40,000 nt of DNA, taken from assembly GCA_030674155.1 (NCBI GenBank), contig CM060337.1, positions 38,154,952 through 38,194,951 on the forward strand, given 5' to 3'. The DNA comes from Stramonita haemastoma. Taxonomy: Eukaryota; Mollusca; Gastropoda; Neogastropoda; Muricidae. This document shows, in pieces, positions 22,331-32,006 of the stretch. The translations under genes and the position numbers were made by a program. Every line of letters begins with the position of its first letter. The first letter of the stretch is position 1. The notes beneath the pieces were generated by a model. That model made no database searches, was not told where the DNA came from, and saw nothing but the letters and a program-made list of their open reading frames with translations.

Positions 22331-23347
22331 ATGCAGGTGTCTGTATCTCTCAGGCCTGGTTGACACCAAGATATATCATGATAGGAAGCATAGAGTACAG
22401 CCCCATCATGTAGTCTCAAAGCATGTGCACTCCCATAGCAGCAGCATTACATCACCCTCACTGATCATACCAAAAAAAAAGTCTCTGATTCAGTGGCCCA
22501 AATCGCTCTGGTCTCATGGTGACCTCACTTTTCAGTTTCCCCATATGCTTCTGTGCCTTTAGTGAGTTTGTGTCAAAGCCTTCTGGGTTTGAGGTTCATA
22601 AGAGAAAGTTGTTGGAGGGACATTGTGGTGGTCGCTGCCCTGGGTTGGAATCTCACTTAGTTTGGCTTTGCAAAAGCAAAAATCATTATCAAAGGGGGTT
22701 TAGTAGGCGGTTTTTGTACATGTTAGCTCAGAACAGACATCACTGAACACTGCCAAAGAGACCCAGTAGCAGTGCAGGGCTTCTCTCAGTCTCTGGCTGG
22801 TGGCCTCCATCAAGGCCCAAAACTGATAGGTTCCCTGTGGACTTTTGGCCCTGAAAATGTGACACAGCAGATCTGGATATGGCTGTGGCCAAGAGATTGA
22901 GATGAGCGGCATGGGAACAGTAGGAGAGAACATCCAGACACAGAAAATGAGGCAGCACAAAACAAAGAAAGAGTTCCTCCCAGGAGAGTGATTTCTTTGC
23001 AAAGGCTTGAACTATTTTTTTTAGTGGTGCACAAATTACATTTAAATCATGGTTTTGTAGTTTGAAGTCTATGCCTATTTATACACATGTGGGCCTAAAT
23101 CTAATCTATATACAACATGTAAATTTCTAAACTTGATTGATTATGCATTGCAATGTAGGTCTTCATGAGTCTGTTTGGTTTTGTTGCCTCTCACTCACTC
23201 TCTTCCTCACTTCCTCCCACCTTGCTTCTGTTTTTGTTTTTCTTTCTTTCTTGGTTCTTGCGTTCTTAACTGTCTGTAATGATTTTTAAAAAAAAGTTTT
23301 AATCTTGATATTTCATTCTGTTACTCGTGTTAGTTAGATATATATAT
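22331..23347. other. non-coding spacer, nothing recognised
   Basis: Several 70-100-codon frames on both strands lack domain or splice support. No shared repeat was recognised. Confidence 0.4.
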
Positions 23348-23769
23348 GTGACGCTCCACCACATAATGAGACGGAGTGCACCTGAGGTCAATTTTAAGTT
23401 ATTGACATGTTATTTCTGTGCAATAAAGTGGCTATCAAATACAAAAAACAGATTGAAAATTGGACAATTCTGTGCATCATTATTACAAATTGAAATCATA
23501 GACTGCAGGATGGGACAAAATGAGAAACGGGCAAGTTTATTTTAGTAACAGGTTGTCAGAATGAGTGCTTTGGTATTTTCAAAACACATTTAAAAGCAAA
23601 AGGAATAAAAATTATGCCTTGATATTTCATTATAAAGTAAATAAACAGATCTAGTTTGATAATTAATCAAAATCTCAAAATTGACAACTTGACCCCCACC
23701 TGCCTTTAAAGGCTCCTAGCGCAAAATTAGGTAATGTGCTAAGCGACTCATTTCGTGATGGAGCGTCAC
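23348..23769 (+). mobile_element. inverted-repeat element (MITE-like), copy 2, TSD ATAT
   Basis: 422 bp, ends GTGACGCTCCACCACA and rc-matching GATGGAGCGTCAC. ATAT on both flanks is consistent with a 4-bp target duplication. It is co-linear with copy 1 over its whole length. Confidence 0.85.
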
Positions 23770-24237
23770 ATATGTGCTGACTGGATTTAATCCTTATTCA
23801 GCTTCATTGTCATATATTTCTTTCACTTGTTCTTCTTTTTTTTTTTTTGCTTGGTTGTTGTGTTTTTAATTGGTATTCTGATATTGAGATAATACTATTG
23901 ACAATATCTCAATATCCATTTTAAATCTGTTTCTTGTAAAATGTCACATAGTTGTTCATATAAAGGTATGCCAAATGTTGTATGTGCTTGCTAAAAATGT
24001 TTCCATCTAACTGAGCATGACAGTTTTTTTAAAATATAAAGTCCAAGCTGTTACTGTTCAAGGCAATTAACTAAGCAGTAGAATTTTGTTATGTGCTTCT
24101 CAGAAATAATACTGTTTAAACCAAAGGATCATAAACTCAATTTTCTACACCTGGAAGCACAAAAGTAAAGCAGTTCCACGATCACTGGTGCATCAGTCTC
24201 ATTATCTGGTAGGCATAGGTTTGAGCTATCTCTTACC
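23770..24237. other. AT-rich spacer
   Basis: Contains the palindrome-like TATTGAGATAATA...GACAATATCTCAATATC around 23881-23915. No gene recognised. Confidence 0.45.
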
Positions 24238-24290
24238 TGTTTGGTTGAGGGATTTCTTAAGGATGGGGGAAGGAGGGGTACTCTATTCTG
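24238..24290 (-). CDS. possible upstream exon of the minus-strand gene (weak)
   Basis: On the minus strand an AAAAGCAG|AATAG acceptor-like site and a strong donor AACAG|GTAAGA (exon end 24238) bound an open frame reading RVPLLPPSLRNPSTKQ. It would end in phase 0 and so could join exon A (phase 0 start). Support is only splice-site fit and openness over about 50 nt, so it could equally be non-coding. Confidence 0.2.
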
Positions 24291-25500
24291 CTTTTTGGTA
24301 AAACTGTACACAAACATCTTCACAATTATAATCTAATCTTGGGACTATGGTGGCTCCGGCAGTGCTAAACTCATTCTGAAAAAGAAGCAGGAGAGGAAGA
24401 AGGAAAAGGAGAGGCAGAGGAAAGAAGAAGAAAACATGATTTTGGGATGGGGGTGGGGGGTGGGGGTGTATGCTGACTTACAAGTGCCAATTCCTGGTCA
24501 CTGCCTCCTCCATCCGGGGCCACATGTTTGCAGATTGTGGATGCTGCGAGTTGGGTCCACTCTCTGCTGCAGCTGCTTCAGTCGCTCTTGTGTGTGCTGT
24601 CTTGTATGAATCGACGCATACCGATGAAAGGGGAAAAGGGAAAAAACTAATTAAAAAAAAAGAAACGACTTATACTGGGCGACAGCAACTATCTAGTCTT
24701 ATCATTCACATGCCAAGAAATGGGAGAAAATCCAAAAAATAACAACAGAGCCACGGCGGAGGAAACTTTCAAATGCTACCCTTCAACACACGTATTGAAG
24801 CGAATAAGTAGCACACGACGATTGCAATACAGTTCAATGTTATCAAATAGGCAAATCCAGTTTGAATAAACCTTGAAATCTATTTTGATCTCATTGGCAA
24901 ACTGGACACAAAGTTTAGTTTTGATATGCCATGTTGGAAAGGCGGAGAACGTAAAAAGACGCCATATATCCATGCGATACTAAAATACAATCCCTTATCG
25001 AATTTACCACATTAAATGTTTGTGATAAAAATAGTGCTATAACAAATATATTGTTTGTAAAAGATAATTTTCATCATGAAATACAATGCTAAACAGATCT
25101 TTGATGCAGGAAACTGCAGAAAAATAATTAAATGATCATGGCGTAGTGATTTGAAGTTGCCAGCCACTCCGCGGTAAATGTTGTTGTTGTGAATAAACAT
25201 GTCAAAGAGACCCAAGAACCATAACTCCAAGTGAGCGATCAAAAGTAAATTTCTTCCAACTGCATATAACAGAATTTAGTTCTTACGTTATTTGGTAATA
25301 CACTTCGGATATTTTCAACTTGGATGGATTTGGAACATGGCAGATGGACATTTGACCAGTTGAAGTGGCAGCTGATAGGAAAAATACCTGAGTTTCAGAA
25401 CGGAAAGCTTATCATTTGTAAGGAGCAGGCACGAAAACTGATGCAAAACTGAAAGTAGCAAAGGCTAAAATTTGATCATGTCTTGGAGCAGGCTGGTATT
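24291..25500. other. spacer with a second possible minus-strand donor
   Basis: GC-richer patch at 24476-24620. On the minus strand it contains GCACTT|GTAAGTCAG, a donor that would also leave a compatible phase 0 frame (STICKHVAPDGGGSDQELAL) for exon A. This is a candidate 5' or untranslated exon, but no acceptor or start codon is clear. The rest is A/T-rich with nothing recognised. Confidence 0.3.
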
Positions 25501-25519
25501 GCAAAATGTCATTTCCCAT

Positions 25520-25821
25520 CACAATTCAATATCAGTATTATCAATTATATCTTAAACTTTTGAAAAACATACACAAACACCTTAACCATCATTTAGAACA
25601 TTACAATCTTTTAATTGATAGCCAGTAAGGATTCAGTCAAAATCATTTGCCACACAACTCTCACTAACATTGTAGATTTTTGACACAACAATAATTGTAA
25701 ACAATAACAAATATTGTGGAGCCCTCTTTGTTGACTTTGCTAAATCCTTTGATGCAATTGATCATGAACTTTAATGCGGAAAACCAATACTAAATGGTAT
25801 ATCTGATGACAGTCTGAAGTT
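25520..25821 (+). mobile_element. LINE reverse-transcriptase relic, 5' portion
   Basis: Translated in pieces it shows GFSQNHLPHN, followed by CGALFVDFAKSFDAIDHEL and then NGISDDSLKL. These correspond to the conserved RT region of jockey/CR1-like LINEs (QSGFR..HSC, then DFxKAFDxIDHxxL). Several in-frame stops and shifts are present, so it is a pseudogene. It is interrupted at 25821 by another insertion and resumes at 26746. Confidence 0.75.
25808..25821. repeat. target-site duplication, left copy (GACAGTCTGAAGTT)
   Basis: Identical to 26746-26759. Flanks the inserted segment 25822-26745. Confidence 0.9.
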
Positions 25822-25926
25822 GCTTTTTTTTTCTTTCAAGTCAAAAACACTTTAATCATCCCATGAAGGGCAATTACAATACTGAAAAGCACAAAGTTTC
25901 AAATAGAAAATATCACAAATACATAC

Positions 25927-25986
25927 ACACACGCGCCCGCAGGCACTCACGCACGCACGCGCGCGCACGCGCGCGCGCGCGCGCGC

Positions 25987-26026
<40 letters not shown>
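25927..26026. repeat. (CG)n/(CA)n alternating tract (Z-DNA type)
   Basis: ACGCACGCGCGCGCACGCGCGCGCGCGC followed by (CA)n: about 100 bp of strict purine-pyrimidine alternation with a CG-pure core at 25961-25990. The CpG density is striking within an A/T-rich region. Confidence 0.95.
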
Positions 26027-26028
<2 letters not shown>

Positions 26029-26228
26029 AAAAATAAGAGGATAATATTATAAAGACCATTGACTAGAAAAAACACATAAACTTATTATTTACGCACGCAC
26101 GCGCACGAATGTAGGAATACAATAATAGTTATATACTGTGGAAGTTATATACACACAATTAAGAAATCAATAAAGCTAAAAATAAAACATTTTCATGCAC
26201 ATGGTGCACACACGCACCCGTGCGGGCG

Positions 26229-26233
26229 CACAT

Positions 26234-26328
<95 letters not shown>
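26229..26328. repeat. (CA)n microsatellite
   Basis: About 48 CA units ending exactly where a SINE-A fragment begins (AAAAGTCCTTCGG). Confidence 0.97.
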
Positions 26329-26332
<4 letters not shown>

Positions 26333-26560
26333 TCCTTCGGATGAGACTTTAAACCGAGGCCCCGTGTGCGAATGCACGCAGAACATCTTGCGCACACGTT
26401 AAATCCTGTTCCGCTTTTCGTAAGAGTAGGCCATCGTGTGCCGGTGGGAACAGATGACAATATTTACAAAACTGCATACACACGGGGACCGGATGAAAAA
26501 AAAGCACATGACTGCTTATTCTGTTATCCTCGATATAAAAGAATAAAAAAAAAAATAAAT
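26327..26560 (+). mobile_element. SINE-A, 5'-truncated copy
   Basis: Starts at AAAAGTCCTTCGGATGAGAC and runs to CCTCGATATAAAAGAATAAA. It is very close to the 16394 copy (both have CTGCTTATTCTGTTATCCTCG or near variants), so these two are likely of the same subfamily. Confidence 0.85.
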
Positions 26561-26561
26561 A

Positions 26562-26583
26562 AACACACACACACACACACACA

Positions 26584-26660
<77 letters not shown>
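26562..26660. repeat. (CA)n microsatellite
   Basis: About 48 CA units with one ACC break, starting in the SINE-A tail. Confidence 0.97.
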
Positions 26661-26661
<1 letters not shown>

Positions 26662-26745
26662 GAGTGTTTCTTCGAGTCAATGTATGCATATTGATGTTGA
26701 AGGGGGAAAATAAAAGAAAAGCTATTACAATGCAAGTGATAACAC

Positions 26746-27150
26746 GACAGTCTGAAGTTAATCAAATCATTCCTGCCCAATAGGCAACAATATATTTCGA
26801 TCAATAGCATTAAATCATGTACTCTACTGGTAAAAGATGGGATGCCACAAGGGTCTGTTTTAGGTCCATTTTTATTCTCTCTATATATGACCTTCCACTC
26901 TACATTAAAGAATCATGTGAACTTTTTGTGATGACACTACAATTCATACTAACCATACCATCTTAATCAAATATTTGCCTTATTACAAGGTAGCATTGAT
27001 TCTCTAAGCAAATGGTGTAATTACAATAATGTGTCAGTTAACACCCCCCAAAAAAAACCCAAACAAATTCGTGCTTATTACAACAAGACAAAAGAGACAA
27101 AACATGACAATTCGACTTCCACCAATATTTATGAACACTGGAACTAGTGA
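26746..27150 (+). mobile_element. LINE reverse-transcriptase relic, 3' portion
   Basis: After the second copy of the target duplication the frame reads SLKLIKSFLPNRQQYISIN and then KDGMPQGSVLGPFLFSLY. The latter is the RT segment usually written GVPQGSVLGPxLFxLYIND. A degenerate (F)ADDTTIHTN catalytic motif is represented as DDTTIHTN after a frameshift, followed by GSIDSLSKWCNYNNVSVN. It is continuous with 25520-25821 if the insertion is removed. Frameshifts show it is dead. Confidence 0.8.
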
Positions 27151-27189
27151 GAAAGTTGGTAGCCATAAACTAGGCCTAGCCTAATTGGG

Positions 27190-27300
27190 ATCATTCCGGT
27201 AAAAAGAGGATACGGTAACAAGACGGCCACACTTCCGGCCCAATTTCCTTTGCAATCTGTCGAGACATTTTGTGCACGTGTTTATAGTATTTGATCAAAG
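27190..27300 (+). promoter_or_regulatory. RPL39 promoter and 5' untranslated exon (predicted)
   Basis: Immediately upstream of the ATG is CTTCCGG (27232-27238, an ETS/GABP-type site, with a related ATTCCGG at 27192). Next comes a pyrimidine run TTTCCTTT (27244-27251) suited to a 5'-terminal oligopyrimidine start. A ~50-nt leader precedes ATG. This is the usual architecture of animal ribosomal protein genes. The exact start site is inferred. Confidence 0.55.
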
Positions 27301-27303
27301 ATG
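27301..27303 (+). CDS. RPL39: RPL39 exon 1 coding part (start codon only)
   Basis: The sequence AAAG-ATG|GTTAGT places a splice donor directly after the start codon. The downstream coding exon begins in phase 0 with GGG GCT CAC (Gly-Ala-His), so ATG followed by that exon gives M-G-A-H-K-T, a normal L39 N-terminus. The assignment rests on phase, donor quality and the promoter-like upstream sequence. No competing ATG next to a donor was found between here and 31064, but the 3.76-kb intron makes this less certain than exons 2 and 3. Confidence 0.55.
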
Positions 27304-27794
27304 GTTAGTATCATACATTTTCTATGTCATACTTTCTTTAGTAGATGTGAGAGGATAAGAGCGTTGTATTTGTGATCTAGTTCTTTATTTGTGATGTTGC
27401 CGTGCCGTTCGAACGAGGTAGTTTTTGCCACGATGTGTTAGGCTGGTGAATGAGCGATCTCTCCCAATTCCATTCAACTGAAAGGCAGTCGTCTCGCAAA
27501 GGCAGTCGTCTCGAATAGGCTAAAGCAAAGGAGGAATATAAATTAAAGAATTTCTATGTACAAACATTCATACATTATTTCAGCTTACTTAAACATACAT
27601 GTTCATGTTTATATTATTTAACATCATTACATTTTATTTAATTTATAAAATATAATTTGCACACTTGCAAAGCCATTCGAGTTTCGACTTTTTGAAGTTT
27701 TTCGTTTTTTGTGGAAGAGTAGGCCGCTTTTCAACGGTACACATTACTCACTGACAATAGCAATTGACTTAGTAATAGTCCAGTAATAGTAATG

Positions 27795-28741
27795 CAGGGT
27801 TCGCGATAACCGGTAATTGTCGGTATTTTACCGATTGTAAACAGGGAATACCGAAAATTTTCGAAGCAGCCGGTACCGCGTACCGGTTCTGTTTGCCTGT
27901 GACCGATTAGATTTCCGTCTCAAAAAAAAAAGTCTGAAGTGACGTTTTCTGACAGTCTGTCATGGGCCTGTACTGTGCTTACCGCACCTATAGCCCCTTC
28001 CCACCCCTTCCGACGAACATCTTTAGCGCCAGCCTCATTATTAGCCTAGCACGCAGAACAGCAAGCTTTACTGTGAAAGAATAGAGCTTCGCGGCATGAC
28101 AGCGACTTCCATTCACATTGAGTAAATGGGGCCTAGATTTATTTATTCTGTATTCTTTTAATCTTTCATATCGAGGATAATGGACTAAGCACTCCTGTGC
28201 TTTTTCACATGCAGTCCCCGTGTGTATGCAGTTTTGTAAATGTAATCCGTTCCCACCGGCACAGGACGGCCTGCTCTTACGAAAAGCGAGGGTCTATGAC
28301 TATGAATTTGCGCGTTGCTTTCAGAGAGAAGAGTCGAAAACCAAATCTAAATTGAACAAAGATCTAGATGAGCGCAAAGCATAGAAACAAGAAAGAAGAA
28401 TATAAGTCACACGAATGATGCCATGCAAAACAACAGACTGACACGGACAGTGGCACAGGCGCTAGAAAAAAATCCTATTTCCTTCGTGGCGTCATGCCCA
28501 AGAAGCGAGTGGCAGCAAGCAGCACGGCAGTCAAAGTCTGAGAGATTCGCCTTCAATTTAGATTTAGTTTTGCTGCCCAACAATCCCCCCCTCCCCCCAC
28601 CCCCTCACTGATTAGTTCCGTTTTGTTCACAGTACGTACCGGATTTTATTTTCTGATGACCGATTTTGGGGGAGTTGGTCAAGATGTCTCTGAAATGGCA
28701 ACTCGCAGTACCGGTTTTAAAAAATCCTAGCGCGAACCCTG
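27795..28741. mobile_element. 947-bp inverted-repeat DNA element, 6-bp TSD GTAATG
   Basis: The left end is CAGGGTTCGCGATAACCGGTA. The right end, reverse-complemented, is CAGGGTTCGCG-CTAGGATT... then AACCGGTACTG. Both ends thus share CAGGGTTCGCG and AACCGGTA, separated by a variable spacer. GTAATG flanks both sides (27789-27794 and 28742-28747). CAGGG starts are common in hAT-type elements, but those make 8-bp duplications, so the superfamily is left open. A SINE-A fragment is nested at 28147-28285. No transposase frame is seen, so it is non-autonomous. Confidence 0.75.
28147..28285 (-). mobile_element. SINE-A 3' fragment nested in the inverted-repeat element
   Basis: CATATCGAGGATAATGGACTAAG through CCCACCGGCACAGGACGGCC is the reverse complement of the SINE-A 3' half. 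Its position inside the 27795-28741 element shows that it arrived there later or was captured. Confidence 0.75.
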
Positions 28742-28749
28742 GTAATGGT

Positions 28750-29085
28750 CCAGATAGCCTTATGCCATGGTCAGAACATAGCACTCGCAATCTGACGACC
28801 GGGGTTCGATTCCCGTTCGAGGGGATTATCCCCCTGGAGTTAACATCAGTGCTGACTCCACTCTCCCCAAAAGTCCTTCAGGTGAGACAATTAACCGGGG
28901 CCCTGTGTGCGAACGCTCGCAGAAATCTGTAATTTGTAACAGTAGCCTTGAGTAGGCCATCATGTGCTGGTGGGAACAGTACAAGATTTACAAAACTGCA
29001 TACACACGGGGACTAGATGTAAAAAAGCACATGAGTGCTTATTCCATTATCCTCGATATAAAAGAATAGCTAGATAAATAATAAA
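28750..29085 (+). mobile_element. SINE-A, near full-length copy
   Basis: Begins CCAGATAGCCTTATGCCATGG, has an intact B box GGGGTTCGATTCC and a full body with a small rearrangement near 28922-28950, and ends CCTCGATATAAAAGAATAGC. It abuts the inverted-repeat element's right target duplication. Confidence 0.85.
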
Positions 29086-29187
29086 TAAATAAGCAATAGA
29101 ACACAAATTGCGTTTGTACTTGTAGGCTAGTTAATCTATGAAACCTTTTTATGTTTTATTTTGAGGATAATCTGTTCATTTTCATTT

Positions 29188-29530
29188 TCTTTTATATCGA
29201 GGATAATGGCAAAAGCACTCATGTGCTTTTTCATATTTTTTTTACATCCATCCCCCTTGTGTCTGCAGTTTTGTAAATCTTGTCATCTGTTCCGACCGGC
29301 ACACAATGGCCTACTCTTACCAAAAGTGGAACAGGATTTAACGTGTGCTCAAGATGCTCTGCCAGCGTTCGCACATGGGGCCTCAGTATCTGAAGAACTT
29401 CTGGAGAGAGTGGAGTCAGCACTGATGTTAACTCCAGGGGAAAAATCCCCTCAAACGGGAATCGAACCCAAGTCATCAAATTGCGAGCGCAATGACCAAT
29501 GTTTTGACCACCAGGCTATTCTGTCCCTCA
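29188..29530 (-). mobile_element. SINE-A, full-length copy
   Basis: Reverse orientation, 3' end TCTTTTATATCGAGGATAATGG at left. The right-hand head contains a GGGAATCGAACCCAAG B-box complement and GCGAGCGCAATGACCAATG, a small local duplication in the head. Confidence 0.85.
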
Positions 29531-29531
29531 A

Positions 29532-29936
29532 TGAAATAAGCACTCTAGTCTATGTAGTGCTTCTTTACATCCACTCTCTTTGTGTATGCAGTTTTGTAGA
29601 TTTTCTCATTTGACCCTACCTGCACTCAATGGCCTCTTCCGAAAAAGGGGAACGGGTTTTAACGTGTGTGCAAGATGTTCTCCATAATTGTGTTTGCACA
29701 CAGGACCTGGTTTTTAGTCTTTCGGATGAGACTGTAAACCGAGGCCCCGTGTGCAAACACACGCAGAACATCTTGTACACACGTTAAATCCTGTTCCGCT
29801 TTTCGTAAGAGTAGGCCATTGTGCGCTGGTGGGAATAGATGACAATATTTACAAAACTGCATACACACGGGGACTGGATGAAAAAAAACACATGAGTGCT
29901 TATTCCATTATCCTTGATATAAAAAAAAAAAAAGTC
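29532..29936. mobile_element. two headless SINE-A copies in head-to-head inverted arrangement
   Basis: The left arm (29532-29718) is reverse oriented. The right arm (29719-29936) is forward oriented. They meet at TTTTTAGTCT|TTCGGATGAGAC, and both lack the tRNA-like head. The two arms are complementary over about 180 bp with scattered mismatches and would form a long hairpin in RPL39 pre-mRNA. Confidence 0.8.
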
Positions 29937-30689
29937 TCATATGATATGGACTGAATGATGAATCACTTGGTATCTGATCTTAAATCCCTCTACCCCATAT
30001 TTTTTAATAATGCTCATAAACTTAGTCCAACCTTACTACTCTATTCATGAGTATATTTTTAAGAGTACTAACTGACTAGGCTAGAATGGAGTCTCCTTAT
30101 TCAGTCATTATTGAGAAAATTTTACCTAGTCCGATACAGTATAGTGATACTGTGATAGTGTAAACTTATTCTCTGTATCAGTGTATGTTTTTATGCCACA
30201 CTACTTTCTGTTCTGTGTTGTTTTTTTCTGCAGTGATAATAAAGTTTCACCTGTATTTAAAACTGTACAGAGGATGTTTGTGGGTTTTGTTGATTGTTTA
30301 TTTGCATTCGTTTAAAACTCAAATTTTTGTTTACTATAGTATTTAACAAAATCTTGCATTTTTTGGATGGTTTTATGTTTACCAGTTTTGTTATTCACTT
30401 CAAGCAAGGAAACTCTTATTTCTATCTAACTCAGTAGCTATGAAAACTGGACCATAGGTAGTTTGTTGTCATGACATTGCCACTCTGAAGCTTGAAAGCC
30501 ATCCATGAAATACTTCAGAAGTTAGCACTTGTTTTCTCAGCATGGCTGTGTTTTAATGCACATCTGGCTTCACAGCTGGGCGGGAGGAGAAAACTCTGGC
30601 TGCAACTAATATGGGATAGAAAGAGTTAATGAGGACTGTGCACAATGAGGCATATTTGATATGGGAAATAAAAAAGATGAAATTATAGT

Positions 30690-30995
30690 AGACCCTGTTT
30701 GAAATTGTTGTTGAGGTTATAAATAATAATGTCCAGTGGATACTTCAGGAAACATAGACAAGTAGCAGCACTCAAAATGATTATGGCATGACAGCATGGG
30801 GTACTACACTCCAGCCAAGTCCAACTATGATCAAGTTAGCAAGGTGCACAATCAGGCAACCCACATCATTTCCGGGGGCATGAAATCAACACCAATATCA
30901 GAGCCCAAGACCATTCAGGACTCCAGTCTCTGGAGAATCGCCAAAGTGGTAGGCTTGCTTTGCCAGAAAGATAAAGTGATAAAATGTTTGATTTA
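30690..30995 (+). mobile_element. LINE C-terminal relic
   Basis: The plus frame at 30796-30996 reads GYYTPAKSNYDQVSKVHNQ, then ATHIISGGMKSTPISEPKT. It matches the post-RT region found in many jockey/I-like LINEs (W..AAxSNLDKxxKVQNxAxRIITGxMKSTP). Upstream codons are degraded. It lies in RPL39 intron 1 just before exon 2. Confidence 0.65.
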
Positions 30996-31063
30996 ATGAT
31001 TGACCACCATGTTTATCATTCTTGGCTAGATTAAAAAAAAAAAAATCACTATGTTGTTCTCAG

Positions 31064-31167
31064 GGGGCTCACAAAACCCTACGGGTGAAGACCAAGCTTG
31101 CACGCAAGATCAAGCAGAACAGGCCAATTCCACAGTGGGTGCGCATGAAAACAGGAAATACTATCAG
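31064..31167 (+). CDS. RPL39: RPL39 exon 2
   Basis: Encodes residues 2 to 36 of ribosomal protein L39 (eL39), a small basic protein of the large-subunit exit tunnel. It reads [18 protein letters not shown], then [17 protein letters not shown]. The signature NRPIPQW.RMKTGN is invariant in the family. The acceptor is TTCTCAG|GGGGCTCAC (exon start 31064, phase 0) and the donor ATCAG|GTGAGT (end 31167), splitting an Arg codon. The whole protein is 51 residues, exactly the family length, so no residue appears to be missing. Confidence 0.95.
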
Positions 31168-32006
31168 GTGAGTTGGTTTTTTTTTTTTTTTTTTTTTTGC
31201 ATAGTTTTCCTTCTGCTCTTACCCATTCAAGGTTTGTACAGAGTCAAGGAAAGTCCTAGAAAATGGAAAAACCCTTTCCAGACCTGAAGAAGCCCTGGAA
31301 GAAGAAGGTTTGTTTTTGATGGGTCTGGAAAGAGTCCAGCAAGTTTTGAAAAGTTAACCTGTCTATGTGGTGACTTTAGCATGTGTGTGAGAGAAAGAGA
31401 GTGAGTGAACCTAAACATTTTTTTTACTCATTAACTTGAATATATTTTGCGGTTGATTGTGAAGATAAAAAAGAAACAAATTTATATTTGCACCAGCTGC
31501 CATAGTACAGGGGTAAGTACTTTGGGTTGCAGTCTGGAGGGTTGCTGGTTCAAATCCCATAAGTTGTAGGGACTTTTCGGACTCTGGCCAGTTCCTACCC
31601 GGAGTGAGTGACCTGTGGGCTCATTGGGAAGACTGGGACCGCAGTCAAGAAATCTTGTGTACTTATTAGTATATATTACTATATTAGATTAAAAACCAGA
31701 ATCACCTTTTGTGAGAGTGGCCTGTAGGAGTGGATGACAAATTTGAAAAAAAAATGCATGCACAGAGTCAGAGGTGTCGTGTTTAATCTCTGAAGTTGGA
31801 ATGCGGTTTCCTGGATGAATAGTTGCATTATATACTCAAACTCTTACCATTTGTAAGCCTCAGTAGTTCTAGCTGAGAAACAAAAAAAAAGTTTTGGTCA
31901 GCAAGGGCTGCAGTCAATAATTGTGTGAAAAATAACGTTTATTATATGAAATGATGTTTTCATGAGGATTCAGCAGGTGATCTCATTGTCCCTATGGATG
32001 TTTCAG
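31168..32006 (+). other. RPL39 intron 2
   Basis: 839 bp from GTGAGT to TTTCAG. Holds a T20 run after the donor, nothing recognised to 31490, then a SINE-B copy. No snoRNA was seen. Confidence 0.85.
31493..31890 (+). mobile_element. SINE-B, fullest copy
   Basis: Head GCTGCCATAGTACAGGGGTAAGTA with B box GGTTCAAATCCC. The middle contains GGGCTCATTGGGAAGACTGGGA, as at 22135. The second half (GTCAGAGGTGTCGTG, CTCTTACCATTTGTAAGCC, CTAGCTGAG) matches 17846 and, reversed, 36240. This links pieces seen separately elsewhere. Confidence 0.7.

Larger units (their letters stand above)
25822..26745 (-). mobile_element. retroposed insertion inside the LINE relic (924 bp, contains SINE-A and CA/CG arrays)
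   Basis: Bounded by perfect 14-bp direct repeats. The left end is a T9 run followed by CTTTCAAGTCAAAAACAC. On the minus strand this is an A-rich 3' tail preceded by GGGATGATTAAAG, typical of the end of a LINE or retroposed transcript. The interior is now mostly (CA)n, a CG/CA block and a SINE-A fragment, so the element has been rebuilt by repeat expansion and a later SINE insertion. Confidence 0.75.
27304..31063 (+). other. RPL39 intron 1 (predicted), filled with mobile elements
   Basis: Runs from GTTAGT to TTCTCAG. Contains the 947-bp inverted-repeat element, five SINE-A copies or fragments and a LINE relic, each listed separately. I looked for a box H/ACA or C/D snoRNA of the kind hosted by some L39 genes and saw none. 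The stretches 27304-27788 and 29940-30690 hold nothing recognisable. Confidence 0.5.

Noticed and set aside
25322..27150. An intact LINE open reading frame
   Set aside because: RT motifs are recognisable, but stops and frameshifts occur both before and after the insertion, and no endonuclease domain is seen. It is a relic.
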